From Leptofilum sp041748655 (GTDB lineage Bacteria > Chloroflexota > Anaerolineae > Promineifilales > Promineifilaceae), in the NCBI GenBank assembly GCA_041748655.1, contig JBGTCV010000047.1, positions 28,308 to 92,307 of the forward strand: DNA of 64,000 bases, given 5' to 3'. The notes under the pieces are model-generated. The model was not told the DNA's origin and did not search any database. It saw only the letters and a program-made list of their open reading frames with translations. Position 1 is the stretch's first letter, and each line of letters opens with the position of its first letter. Position numbers and translations under genes: made by a program. Shown one piece after another: positions 1-9,800 of the stretch.

Positions 1-1053
1 GGCGGAACGGCCGTTGCCCTGGAAGTGTGGATGCGGCAGGTAACTGCGCCGCACGGACGGCTGCTGTTTCCCGCCCTGGGGGCCATCACCTGCTTTTTGG
101 TGATCGGCTGGTATTGGCTCTGGCCCAGACTGCTGCCGATTGCCTGCGGCAGCATGTTACTCTTTAGTCTGGCGGCTGTCGCCCTGTTTTATCCAGCCTA
201 CCAACCGCCCGCACCATTAACCACCGCAGCACGCCTGACGCTTGATGCGCCGCTCAACTGGCAATATGGCGAACTAGCCGTACTCCTTTCCGCCACGCCC
301 CGGCAGCGCTCAGTCGCTGCCGGAGACACATTGTCCATACAGCTCTGCTGGCACACGCTCAGCCAATCACAGCAAGAGTTCACCATCCTGATCCAGCTTA
401 TTGGCCCAGAAAACCAGGTCGCAGCCAGCCGCCGCACCTACCCAGGGCTTGGCCTGAACCCCACCTCTACCTGGCCCATTAACCAGACCTTTTGCGACAA
501 AATTGTGGTAGATATTCCCGCAACGCTGGCTCAAACGCAGCGTTACCAGCTGGAAATCGGCCTGATCGACCAGCCAACCGGCGAACGGCTGCCCATTTGG
601 GATGGCCAGGGCAACCCCGTCAACGCTGCCTTTGTGGCTGGCATTCGCCTGGAAGCAGCTGCCGCAGAAACAGCCCCCGATGTGACGGGGACAGGGCCAA
701 TTCATCTCATCGCGTATGAAACCAGTACCACCTGGAGACACAACCAGCCCATCAGCCTGACGCTGCATTGGTGGTTAAGCCAGCCGGTAGAGACAGATTA
801 CACGGTGTTTATTCATCTGCGAAATCCGGCAACGGGTGAACAGGTATTAGAAGCGGATGGCCCGCCACTCACTGGCTGGTACCCCACCTCGTGGTGGGCA
901 GCGCCGGAGCGGGTGATAGATAGCCATACCTTCACCCTGCCACCAGCCGTACTACCCGGTGATTATGATCTATTTGTCGGTTGGTATGATCCGATGACTG
1001 GCATTCGCCTGGGTGAAGAGATTCGGCTTGGCCCCATTGAGGTATTGCCATGA
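1..1053 (+). CDS. C-terminal part of a membrane glycosyltransferase-like protein (truncated by window edge)
   Basis: The reading frame is open to base 1, so the true start lies outside the window; an internal GTG at 25 is probably not the start. The visible part begins with two hydrophobic segments preceded by a HGRLLFPALG motif, typical of the last membrane helices of family-39/PMT-like or DUF2142 membrane glycosyltransferases. About 260 soluble residues with beta-strand character follow, in two tandem modules. The second module (LTLHWWLSQP ... LFVGWYDP) closely resembles the tail of the next gene. The 3' end overlaps the next start (ATGA at 1050-1053), implying translational coupling. Likely role is transfer of a sugar from a lipid carrier at the membrane; acceptor unknown. 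Confidence 0.65.
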   Translation, partial: GGTAVALEVWMRQVTAPHGRLLFPALGAITCFLVIGWYWLWPRLLPIACGSMLLFSLAAVALFYPAYQPPAPLTTAARLTLDAPLNWQYGELAVLLSATPRQRSVAAGDTLSIQLCWHTLSQSQQEFTILIQLIGPENQVAASRRTYPGLGLNPTSTWPINQTFCDKIVVDIPATLAQTQRYQLEIGLIDQPTGERLPIWDGQGNPVNAAFVAGIRLEAAAAETAPDVTGTGPIHLIAYETSTTWRHNQPISLTLHWWLSQPVETDYTVFIHLRNPATGEQVLEADGPPLTGWYPTSWWAAPERVIDSHTFTLPPAVLPGDYDLFVGWYDPMTGIRLGEEIRLGPIEVLP

Positions 1054-3869
1054 AGCGGCATTGGCGGTGGGCGATTTTAATCGCTTTGATGCTGCTTGGT
1101 TTTGGACTGCGCCTCTACCAGCTTGAGGCGCAGTCGATGTGGTCAGATGAAGGCTTGAGCCTGTACCGCGCCCGCCAACCGCTGCCAGAACTGCTTTCTG
1201 GCAGGATTGTTATTGATGGCCAAGCCAGTCAGGATACCAACCCACCTCTCTATTTTGTGCTGCTGCACGGGCTGCGGGCATTGGCGGGCGAGTCGGTCTT
1301 TGCTCTGCGCTACCTGGGCGTACTGGCGGCGCTGCTTAACCTGCCGCTGCTGTACCAAATTGGGCGGCGATTGGGTGGCTGGCAGCTGGGCATTGGGGCT
1401 GTTTTTTGGCTAACCATTTCACCCATTCACGTCTGGCAAAGCCAGGATATGCGCAACTACACGCTGCTGCTGCTATGGAATTTACTGTCGGTTTATGCCT
1501 TGAGCCAGGTGGTGAGGCTGTCGCGCAACCAGGGCAGCGGCGCGTTCAGAAATTGGTTATTGCTGTGGGTAACGGCCGTTTTGGCAGGCATTTATACCCA
1601 TTATTTTGGCTTTTTTGTTTTAGCGTTTGGCGTGTTGGCGCTGGCCATCTGGGTTTTGTGGCGGTGGCAGGGCTGGCCTCCACCCCGATGGCTTATCTTG
1701 GCGGTGGGCGGCACCGGGCTGGTCATGCTGCCGCTGCTGCTGGTAGCGCTGGGACGATTCCAGGGCGCACCGCAGGTTGATTTTGTTTTTGTGCAGCCGC
1801 TAAACTTTATCTCCCATGTGTTTAGCGTGTTTGGAGTGGGCATCAGCCGGAACGTAGTGCAGCCGTGGTGGCGGGTTGCCCCGGTGCTGCTGCTGGCCTG
1901 CTGGGGGCTGTATCGGTTGTGGCGTGATGGTCGAAAAACGGCCGTTTTCCTCCTCTTCGGTTACTGGTTTGTGCCGCTGTTTCTGTTGGAAACGCTCTCG
2001 TACTTCAACCCACTATACAACGGCGCGCGCCATTTGATTATGAGTTTACCGCCCTTTGTGCTGCTGCTGGGAACGGCCGTTTACACGCTTACGCCCGCTT
2101 CAACCACACCCTCTGGCCGGGCTGGCTGGTTCCGCCTGGAGCGCACGGTTGTCGCAGCGCTGGCATTGGCCATAATGATTAGCCAGGCAGAGTGGCTGCA
2201 TCAGCAGTTTACCTCCCCCAGCCTGATCAAAGATGACATCAAGGGAGTGGCCCAATTTCTGAATGAGGTAGCCCAGCCCGAAGATGCCATTGTGCTGCAC
2301 GACACGATTATCGGTTTTGTGTTTGATTATTATTATGAAGGTGAAGCGGCGTGGACGGCCGTTCCGGCCTGGGGCCAGCGTGACGAGCAAATCGTAACAG
2401 CTGCCCTGGAAGCCATCGCCGACGGCAAAGAGCGAATCTGGTTCGTGACTGAGCCTCGACCTCGAATTGGCCTCTCGGCTAACGTGCTGCCAGCCTGGGC
2501 CGATGACCAGTGGATTCCATTTTGGCAGCGGCGTTTTCCCGCGTTGTGGCTGGGAACGGCCGTTAAGGGATATACTGTCAATCCTGTCATCAACAACTTG
2601 CCGCCAGCCGCAGCCAGCCTGGACCTTCAGTGGGAAAATGGTCTGCACCTGGCTGGCGTACAATCACCTGCCGAAGCCCGTGCTGGCACTGTTTGGCAGC
2701 CCCGTTTTTTCTGGTTCCGTTCAGATTCCGCCGTAGAAGAGATTACCGTATCTCTGCGATTCATTGATACACAGGGCCAGATGTGGCTCCAAGATGACCA
2801 GCCATTGTGGCCTCATTTCCCACTTGCGCAGTGGCCGCCAGAGCAGTTGGTGCAGGTGCAGCCGTTGATCAATCTGCCAGCGGGCCTGCCACCGGGCAGC
2901 TACCAGGTGATGCTGCGCCTGGTCAACCGGGCCACACAGCAGCCCATCGCCACAGCGGCTGGACCAATCGACCGGCTACTGCTTGAACAGTTAACGGTTC
3001 AGGCCGCTTCTGCACCCGCCGATCTGACAGATTTGCCAGATTTCACCTCCCAATCTGTCCGTATAAACCGTGAGATCAGCTTGCTGGGCTTTACATTGCC
3101 AAACGAACCACACCGACCAGGCCATCTGGTACCACTCAGCTTGTATTGGCACGTATGGCAGCCACCCACTGCCAACTACCAGCTGTTGGTGGAGATGGTT
3201 GATCCGGGCGGCAAAGTAACGCAATCGGTCGTTACCGCGCCAACCCGCCTGGATTATCCCACATCGGCGTGGCAGGCGGGGGACCTGCTGCAAAGTCAGG
3301 TAAGTGTAACAGTTCCGGGCCAGGCCGATCTGGTTCAGTCGGTTCGTATCACGCTGCTAGAGCCAGACGGCCGTACCATTCATCGGCCGATTCAGTTGGG
3401 CCAGGTACAGGTAGTGCCCTGGGAATTCAGGGCCGAGCTGCCGCCAATCCAGACGCCGCTAGAGGCGACGTTTGGCGAGCCGCCATTTGCCAATCTGGCG
3501 GGATATGAGCTGCTTACCAATACCGTACAGGCGGGCGAAATGCTCACCCTGACACTTTTCTGGCGCACTGAAATACCGCTGAATCGGAATCTGACTATTT
3601 TTGTACACGTAGCCGATGATGAAGAATTTTTAGTAGGACAAAGAGACAGTATCCCCGTTAATGGGTCTCGCCCGACAAACAGCTGGCGCGGCGGTGAGGC
3701 ATTGGTAGATACGCATACCTTCCAGATTCGCCCAGAAACCGGGGTTGGTACCTATAAGTTGTGGGTTGGTTTTTACGATCCGTCAACGAACGAACGCTTG
3801 CCGGTAATATTGAATGGCGTGGCGCAGCCAGACGGCCGTCTTTTTCTGACTGAATTAGAGGTACGGTAA
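1050..3869 (+). CDS. Family-39 (PMT/ArnT-like) membrane glycosyltransferase with C-terminal beta-sandwich modules
   Basis: This 939-residue protein has an N-terminal hydrophobic half of about ten or more membrane segments (residues 5-400) and a soluble C-terminal half. WSDEG (31-35), just after the first helix, matches the acidic loop motif of GT-C enzymes of the PMT/ArnT/GT39 class, and the NPPLYF motif near residue 64 is also characteristic. The C-terminal part contains tandem beta modules; the last (LTLFWRTEIP ... LWVGFYDPST) is recognisably homologous to the tail module of the preceding gene. GT-C enzymes use polyprenyl-phosphate sugars on the outer face of the membrane; the acceptor cannot be deduced. 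The start overlaps the upstream stop by four bases, so the pair is coupled. Confidence 0.75.
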   Translation: MKRHWRWAILIALMLLGFGLRLYQLEAQSMWSDEGLSLYRARQPLPELLSGRIVIDGQASQDTNPPLYFVLLHGLRALAGESVFALRYLGVLAALLNLPLLYQIGRRLGGWQLGIGAVFWLTISPIHVWQSQDMRNYTLLLLWNLLSVYALSQVVRLSRNQGSGAFRNWLLLWVTAVLAGIYTHYFGFFVLAFGVLALAIWVLWRWQGWPPPRWLILAVGGTGLVMLPLLLVALGRFQGAPQVDFVFVQPLNFISHVFSVFGVGISRNVVQPWWRVAPVLLLACWGLYRLWRDGRKTAVFLLFGYWFVPLFLLETLSYFNPLYNGARHLIMSLPPFVLLLGTAVYTLTPASTTPSGRAGWFRLERTVVAALALAIMISQAEWLHQQFTSPSLIKDDIKGVAQFLNEVAQPEDAIVLHDTIIGFVFDYYYEGEAAWTAVPAWGQRDEQIVTAALEAIADGKERIWFVTEPRPRIGLSANVLPAWADDQWIPFWQRRFPALWLGTAVKGYTVNPVINNLPPAAASLDLQWENGLHLAGVQSPAEARAGTVWQPRFFWFRSDSAVEEITVSLRFIDTQGQMWLQDDQPLWPHFPLAQWPPEQLVQVQPLINLPAGLPPGSYQVMLRLVNRATQQPIATAAGPIDRLLLEQLTVQAASAPADLTDLPDFTSQSVRINREISLLGFTLPNEPHRPGHLVPLSLYWHVWQPPTANYQLLVEMVDPGGKVTQSVVTAPTRLDYPTSAWQAGDLLQSQVSVTVPGQADLVQSVRITLLEPDGRTIHRPIQLGQVQVVPWEFRAELPPIQTPLEATFGEPPFANLAGYELLTNTVQAGEMLTLTLFWRTEIPLNRNLTIFVHVADDEEFLVGQRDSIPVNGSRPTNSWRGGEALVDTHTFQIRPETGVGTYKLWVGFYDPSTNERLPVILNGVAQPDGRLFLTELEVR

Positions 3870-3878
3870 TGCCTACCC

Positions 3879-3900
3879 TCCCCCTGGTTAGGGAGGGGGA
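3879..3900. repeat. Small hairpin downstream of the glycosyltransferase pair
   Basis: A 7-bp inverted repeat (TCCCCCT at 3879-3885, AGGGGGA at 3894-3900) lies 9 bases after the stop codon. It may act as a terminator stem but has no T tract behind it. The following gap to 4024 carries one AACGGCCGTT copy and no gene. Confidence 0.4.
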
Positions 3901-4024
3901 AGCAGTAAGTTATTAAATTTCGGTTCCTGAAGGCTAATTATTTGCGGCTAAACGGCCGTTTCCAATGGAGTCGTCTGCCAGTTCAGAGTATAATAAAGGC
4001 GAGGTTCAGCAAAAAAGAAAGCCT

Positions 4025-4837
4025 ATGCCAGAATTACCAGAAGTTGAAACCGTTGTCCGGGCGCTGCGCCAGCCACTCATGGGTCGAACCATCACGGGGG
4101 TGCGCAACGATTGGCCGCGCCACATTGGCACCCCCAGCCTGGATGAACTGCGTGCCCGTATTCACGGCTGTCGTATCGAAGCGATCCATCGACGCGCCAA
4201 ATATCTCGTTTTTAGCCTCACCCAGGGCGAAACGTTGATCGCCCATTTGAAAATGTCGGGGCATCTAGCCGTGGTAGCGGCGGCGCAGCCAGCCGACAAG
4301 CATGTGCACACCGTCTTTGAGCTGGACAACGGCCAGGAACTGCGCTTTCGGGACATTCGTAAATTTGGCCGGGTGCATCTGGTAAATGATCCAAACCAGA
4401 TTTTGGGCCAGCTTGGGCCAGAACCGCTAGAGGCAGCTTTTACCCCAGATCTGTTGCAGGCGCGGTTAAACGGCCGTACCCGTGCCCTTAAGCCATTGCT
4501 GCTAGATCAACAGCTCATTGCTGGTATAGGCAACATTTATGCCGACGAAGCGCTGTTTTATGCGAAGCTGCATCCCACGCGACCCGCCAATACGCTCAGC
4601 CAAAACGAGATTAGCGCCCTTCATGCGGCCATTCAAAAAGTGCTGCGGTTGGGCATCGAGCGTGAAGGAGCCAGTATTCAGCTCTATGCAAAGCCAGACG
4701 GCAGCAAGGGGGATATGCAAAATGCGGTAGCAGTTTTCCGGCGCACGGGCGAACCTTGTTACGAATGCGGCCGTCCGGTTGAACGTATTGTCTTGGGCGC
4801 ACGCAGCACCCACTTTTGCGCCTTTTGTCAAAAATAA
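4025..4837 (+). CDS. mutM: Formamidopyrimidine-DNA glycosylase (Fpg/MutM)
   Basis: This base-excision repair enzyme removes 8-oxoguanine and ring-opened purines and nicks the abasic site. I chose ATG 4025 because it gives the obligatory N-terminus M-P-E-L-P-E-V: Pro2 is the Schiff-base nucleophile and Glu3 the general acid after Met removal. Upstream in-frame codons to 3965 are unlikely to be translated. LKMSGHL contains the conserved lysine loop, GIGNIYADE is the helix-two-turn-helix signature, and the C-terminal zinc finger has two CxxC pairs (CYECG and CAFCQ). The 270-residue length is normal. It stands alone, followed 35 bp later by an unknown gene on the same strand. Confidence 0.96.
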   Translation: MPELPEVETVVRALRQPLMGRTITGVRNDWPRHIGTPSLDELRARIHGCRIEAIHRRAKYLVFSLTQGETLIAHLKMSGHLAVVAAAQPADKHVHTVFELDNGQELRFRDIRKFGRVHLVNDPNQILGQLGPEPLEAAFTPDLLQARLNGRTRALKPLLLDQQLIAGIGNIYADEALFYAKLHPTRPANTLSQNEISALHAAIQKVLRLGIEREGASIQLYAKPDGSKGDMQNAVAVFRRTGEPCYECGRPVERIVLGARSTHFCAFCQK

Positions 4838-4872
4838 TATCTGGCCATATTTGGATGATCTAAGAGGAAGTC

Positions 4873-5472
4873 ATGCAAAACGAAATTGAAATTATGCGGG
4901 TTTTACGCCTACCACCGATGGGAAAGCTGGTTGTCAGCTTCAATAATGAGCGTTATGAATCCATCACCGATATTTCCCAGGCGAACGTACGCCAGCTGAT
5001 GCAGGCTGCCATTGGGGAATTGATTCTCTTTGCTGGAGGATACCAAAATTTGGTGGATGCTGGCGTTGCGCCACCCCTGGCGCCCAAGTCACCTGCCGCC
5101 GGCACTGGCCAAATTCAGGACGATGAAGCCTCCAGGTTTGTCAGCCAGTTGGAGCAAGAACGGGACGCGATAAAATCTGCCAAACCAAAGCCCACCGTCT
5201 CGCTGCTGGCCAACTTGCGGCCCCGGCCTGCCAGAAACGAGGCCAGCGCCAACAAAATGATGAGCCTGGTGGAACAGGTTGATACCATTTTGCAGCGTTA
5301 TTTACTCACCGAACCCGAACTGGCCGAACGCAAGATTCATCTGGTGCAAGATCCCAGCGGTGGTCTAGTCATCGAAGTGGATGGCAAGCAGTATGACCGA
5401 CCACGCGAAATTGAAGACCCCCGTATTCAGCTGATGATCAAGCAGGCCTTAAAAGAGTGGGAAGCGACCTGA
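4873..5472 (+). CDS. Conserved protein of unknown function
   Basis: This 199-residue soluble protein has a good ribosome binding site (AGAGGAAG just before ATG 4873). Residues 1-60 and 130-199 look like two small alpha/beta domains, joined by a Pro/Lys/Ala-rich linker (about 65-125). No signal peptide, membrane segment or catalytic motif is visible. The C-terminal part has a GGLVIEVDGKQYDR stretch that reads like a beta-hairpin binding or scaffold domain. It may be co-transcribed with mutM. Function not recognised. The 38-bp convergent gap after it contains AACGGCCGTT at 5502-5511. Confidence 0.7.
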   Translation: MQNEIEIMRVLRLPPMGKLVVSFNNERYESITDISQANVRQLMQAAIGELILFAGGYQNLVDAGVAPPLAPKSPAAGTGQIQDDEASRFVSQLEQERDAIKSAKPKPTVSLLANLRPRPARNEASANKMMSLVEQVDTILQRYLLTEPELAERKIHLVQDPSGGLVIEVDGKQYDRPREIEDPRIQLMIKQALKEWEAT

Positions 5473-5510
5473 TTCGATTGGGGTGATAGCAGGCTGGGCA
5501 GAACGGCCGT

Positions 5511-6563
5511 TTACCGCTGAGGTTCGGCCAGAAGCATCTCAAACTTATTTACCAACGCTTGCCTGCCTGCCTGAGGCAAAAAAGCGGCATTGGCTGCGGT
5601 AAAAATGGTTTGGCGCAAAGCGGGAAAGCCAATTTGCAGCTTTTGCAAGGCAATCTCATACTCATTTGTCAGGGTTAAGTTGCTAATGCTGGGATCATCC
5701 GTGTTGATGGTTGCATTCAGGCCCACATCCAGCATATCCACCAGAGGGTGATGATTCATCTGATGCACCACCCCCGTTTGCAAATTGCTGGTAAGGCAAA
5801 CCTCAAAAGCAATTTGTCGCTCTCGCACCAGTTGTAAAATTTCAGAATTTTCCAAGGTGCGCACCCCGTGCCCAATACGATCGGCAAAAAGGTCTAAAAC
5901 AGCTTCGCGCACGCCATAGGCGCTGGCCCACTCCCCCGCATGAACGGTAATGCCCAACCCAACTTCTTTGGCTTCCTTGAACAGGGGCGTAAACGGCCGT
6001 GAAGGAAACTTCACCTCATCCCCGGCCAAATCCAGCCCAACGATCCCTTTACCAGCTCGCTCAAACGCAATTTCGGCTACTTGCCGCGCCTGGGGTACCG
6101 GGTCGTGCCGCACCAGAGTCACAATCAGCCCAACCTGAATATCAAAATCGGCCTCAGCCTGGCTGACAGACTCAATGACCCAGTCGGTGGCGTCTGCCAG
6201 GGAAAAGCCCCGCACCCGGCACAGCGCCTGGGGGCTAAAGCGGAGTTCTAAATATTTCACGTTATCCAGGGCAGCATCGGCTACGGCTTCGTAAACAAGT
6301 CGGCGAATTAATTCTGGGGAGCGATAAAAATGGCGCAGCACCTCAAATTTACCCAGGAAAGCTTCGTGGGTGGCGGGATCATTTGTTATCTGGACAAACG
6401 GCCGTAACGCTTCCAAATCTGTGCTGGGCACATTGAGATGATGCTGTCGGGCAATTTCTAACAAGGATTCCAGCCGCAAAGAGCCTTCTAAATGTCTATG
6501 CAAATCAATTTTGGGCAGCGTTTTTAAATCAGCCACAGTTTGTTCTCGTTTTTCTACCAACAC
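5511..6563 (-). CDS. add: Adenosine deaminase
   Basis: It catalyses hydrolytic deamination of adenosine (and deoxyadenosine) to inosine in purine salvage, in the cytosol. The 350-residue protein shows the amidohydrolase TIM-barrel metal ligands: LHRHLEG (His22, His24), HAGEW (metal His plus catalytic Glu), IGHGVR, and NTDDPSIS (the Asp pair). The start is GTG at 6563; no better in-frame ATG precedes the LHRHLEG motif. The length matches the family. Some members of this family act on adenine or aminofutalosine, so substrate is inferred. It converges on the gene ending at 5472. Confidence 0.9.
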   Translation of the reverse strand: MLVEKREQTVADLKTLPKIDLHRHLEGSLRLESLLEIARQHHLNVPSTDLEALRPFVQITNDPATHEAFLGKFEVLRHFYRSPELIRRLVYEAVADAALDNVKYLELRFSPQALCRVRGFSLADATDWVIESVSQAEADFDIQVGLIVTLVRHDPVPQARQVAEIAFERAGKGIVGLDLAGDEVKFPSRPFTPLFKEAKEVGLGITVHAGEWASAYGVREAVLDLFADRIGHGVRTLENSEILQLVRERQIAFEVCLTSNLQTGVVHQMNHHPLVDMLDVGLNATINTDDPSISNLTLTNEYEIALQKLQIGFPALRQTIFTAANAAFLPQAGRQALVNKFEMLLAEPQR

Positions 6564-6828
6564 AAGTTTTCCTGTTTTTGCAAGTTGCGATTATAGCTTG
6601 TTTACCTGCCGTGTCATTTATCACAATATTAGCCACAGAGAGCACAGAGCTTTAAGAGATAAAACTTCAAACTTCACTTTATCCAGCAAGCATTCGTGGT
6701 TTTTTAGAGGAGACGACATGAGCGCAAGCTCAACACCATGAATGAAAATCAGCAGCTTTCGCAGATTTACAAGACTTTTATCTGCGTTCATCTGCGTCCT
6801 GTTTACGAAGGAACATGCTGCACTATTA
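6564..6828. repeat. Non-coding gap with iterated-word repeats
   Basis: Nothing here looks coding. The gap contains AGCCACAGAGAGCACAGAG (from 6632) and TCTGCGTTCATCTGCGTCC (6781-6799). The latter reappears in variant form near 34830, so both belong to a dispersed family of short word-like repeats. The second one lies about 30 bp past the 3' end of the histidine kinase gene. Confidence 0.5.
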
Positions 6829-9800
6829 TTATGGTTCTGGCACGGTCTCTGCAATAACTTGGTTTACATTTACAATCGGGAGGGTGAAAAAGAAGGCGCT
6901 CCCCTTATTCAATTCGCTTTCTACCCAAATTTTTCCTTCGTGGGCATCAATAATGCGCTTGACAATAGCCAGGCCAATGCCGGTGCCACCAAACCGACGA
7001 CGAGAAGAGCCGTCTATCTGGTAAAAGCGTTCAAAAATTCGCTGATGCTTTTCAGTAGGCATGCCAATGCCTTCATCCACCACAGAAACCAGTACTTCCT
7101 GGCCATTCTCGGCCATGGAAAGGCGAATGGTACCGCCATCGGGGCTAAATTTGAAGGCGTTGCCAATTAAATTGTCCAGCACCTGATTTATACGGCCCTT
7201 GTCTATGCGCACCGAACCTTTTTGCCCTGGCGGAATGGAACTTACAATAGACAATCCTTTTTTGTCGGCAACGAGGCGGTGATTGATAACGGCCGTTTGC
7301 AGCAAATCCACCATCGATGTGACCTCAAGCTGCAAATTGCCAGCATCAATCCGCTGGAGCGTAATAATATCTTCAATAATACGGGTAATATCGTCTGTCT
7401 TGTCTGAGACAATCTGCAAATATTCCTGCTGTTCCGGCGTTAACAGCCCCTTATCGCCGTCCATCAGCAAATCGACATACCCCTTCACAAAGGTGAGCGG
7501 GGTTCGCAGTTCATGCGACACATTTTGCACCAGCTCATCCTTCAGGCGGTCACTTTCTTTCAGCTCATTGTAGGCAACAGCCAGTTCGGCGGCTCGCTCT
7601 TCCAGCTCCTCAAACAGGCGGGCATTTGCAATAGCCACACTCACCTGGGCAGCGGCAATCGTCATCAACTGAGTGTCGGATTCGGTAAAGGCATAAGGTC
7701 TATCGCTGTCGATGGTTAACGTACCGACTGGCTTGTCACGCACAATTAAGGGCACCACCAGCAAGCTGCGCACCCGCTCATCAAAAAACAGGAAGTCTGG
7801 ATCAGAGTAAGAATCACGGATGTAGACCAATTCCGCACCCTGCACCACCACCCCAGAGATACTTTCACTCAGCTGCATACGGGCGTTCATAAATTGCGGG
7901 TTGATGCCTACGGCCGCTTTCACCAGCAAACCATCGCCGTCTTCAGTGAGCATGGTAATGGTGCTGGCGCGGGCATTCAGGAGGCCCTGCAAAATTTGCA
8001 CCGTGGTTTGCAGCACCGATTGCAGCTTCAGATTGCCGGTTACCTGCTTGGCCATATCTACCAGGGCAGACATATCCCGCAAGCGGCGCTGCGACTCTGC
8101 AAACGAACTGGCATTACGGATGGCCACGGCCGCCTGCTCGGCCAATAAATTTAGCAGCAGCAGCTCATCTTCAGAAAAGGTGTGGGGGTACAAATAAGTG
8201 GCGGTAAAAGCACCAATAACCTTATCGCCATACTTCAGCGGAAAACCAGCAATCGCGTAAATGCCCCAGCTGCTGGCCGGTTCGCTTTGATAAAAGGGAT
8301 GATTGGGTGCGTCATTAATGACGATGGGACGCCCTTCCTGCACCACGGTGGAGGTTAGGCCAGAACCGGCCGGGCGCACCTTAGCCACGGCTGCGGTACG
8401 ACGGCCGTCTCGCCACAGCGCCGATCCGTTGGAAAACATTTGCGTCTCGGAATCGTACAAAAAGATATGCAGATTGGTGGCTGGAATCAGCTTCAGGGCA
8501 GATTCGGTAATGGTATCCAGTACCACATTGAGCTGCAGCGGTTCATTCAGCCGCAAAACAATATCGTGGAAAGTGGATAACTCTTCAATGCGGCGCTGCG
8601 CCTGCCCAAACAGATGGGCATGTTCAATCGCCACAGCCGCTTGCCCGGCCAAATTCTGAGCCAGACGCAGCTGTCCCTGCATATAATTGCGTGGTTCGGC
8701 TACATCCCCCAGAGCCAACAGCCCCAATACCTTGTTCCGGCGCACCAGCGGCACCAAAATGACAGATTGCAGGCCAGCAGCCCGGAGCAAATCCAGGCCA
8801 TCCTGATTCCCGGGAAGGTCGGCACGTAAATTTTCTATTTGGTGCGTTTCAAACACCCGCTGAACCACATTGTAGGAAGCCAGATTTTCTATGTTACTCA
8901 AACCAACCAACACATCTTTTTCGTCTTGGGTAAGGTATTTGATGGAAACCTGATTTTTGTGGGCAGCGGGATAGAGTGTTTGAAAATCCTCGTTCCAGAC
9001 GAAAATGGTGCAGCTGTCTACCTGTAAAGCCCGTACCATTTCTGAGACGACGGTTTGCAGCACAAAATCCTGGTCCAGATTGGCCGTCATGGTGGCGCTG
9101 GCCTGGTACAGGGTGCTTAGTTCAGCCAGCTGCTGCTCTGTTTGCTGGAAGAGCATGGCGTTTTGAATCGCCACGGAGGCGTGGGCAGCCAGAGTAGAAG
9201 CCAGCCATTCCACTCGTTGGTCAAAGGCGCTGGCAATCTGGCTGTCAAAAATGAGGATGCCAAGCAAAACACCCCCCGCAGAAAGCGGCACGCCCATCCA
9301 GGAACGGGTGTTTGCGGTGTGGGGCATAGGCTGCCAACGAGCATCGGCACGCACATCGTCGATGCGGATAAGCTCTTCTTTGCTGATAATGCTTTGCACC
9401 AGGGGATGATTACGCCAGGCGGCTTCTGCTTCTTCAGCGGTGACCACAACGGGGCGGTCGTAAAAATCCCGGCTGGAAACAAGTTTCAGCTCCTCGTCTG
9501 AAAGCAAAAAGGCGAACGCGTTGTTGTAAGAAACAACGTTTCCCAGGGCCAAGAGCAGGTGGTTGACGACGGATTCGGCTTGCAATGAGGTGCTGATAAC
9601 GGCAATGGCCTGACGCAGGGCAACGGCCGTTTGATAATCATGTGCTCCCCGGTCTACCAGCTCACGAGTTTGGGTGAATAACCGGGCATTTTTAATAATG
9701 ACGGTGATATGGGCAGCAACGGCCGTTAACGTCTGAAAATCGGAGGCATCAAACGCATCTGGCACGTCACTCTGAATTGAAATAGCGCCTAAAACCTCTC

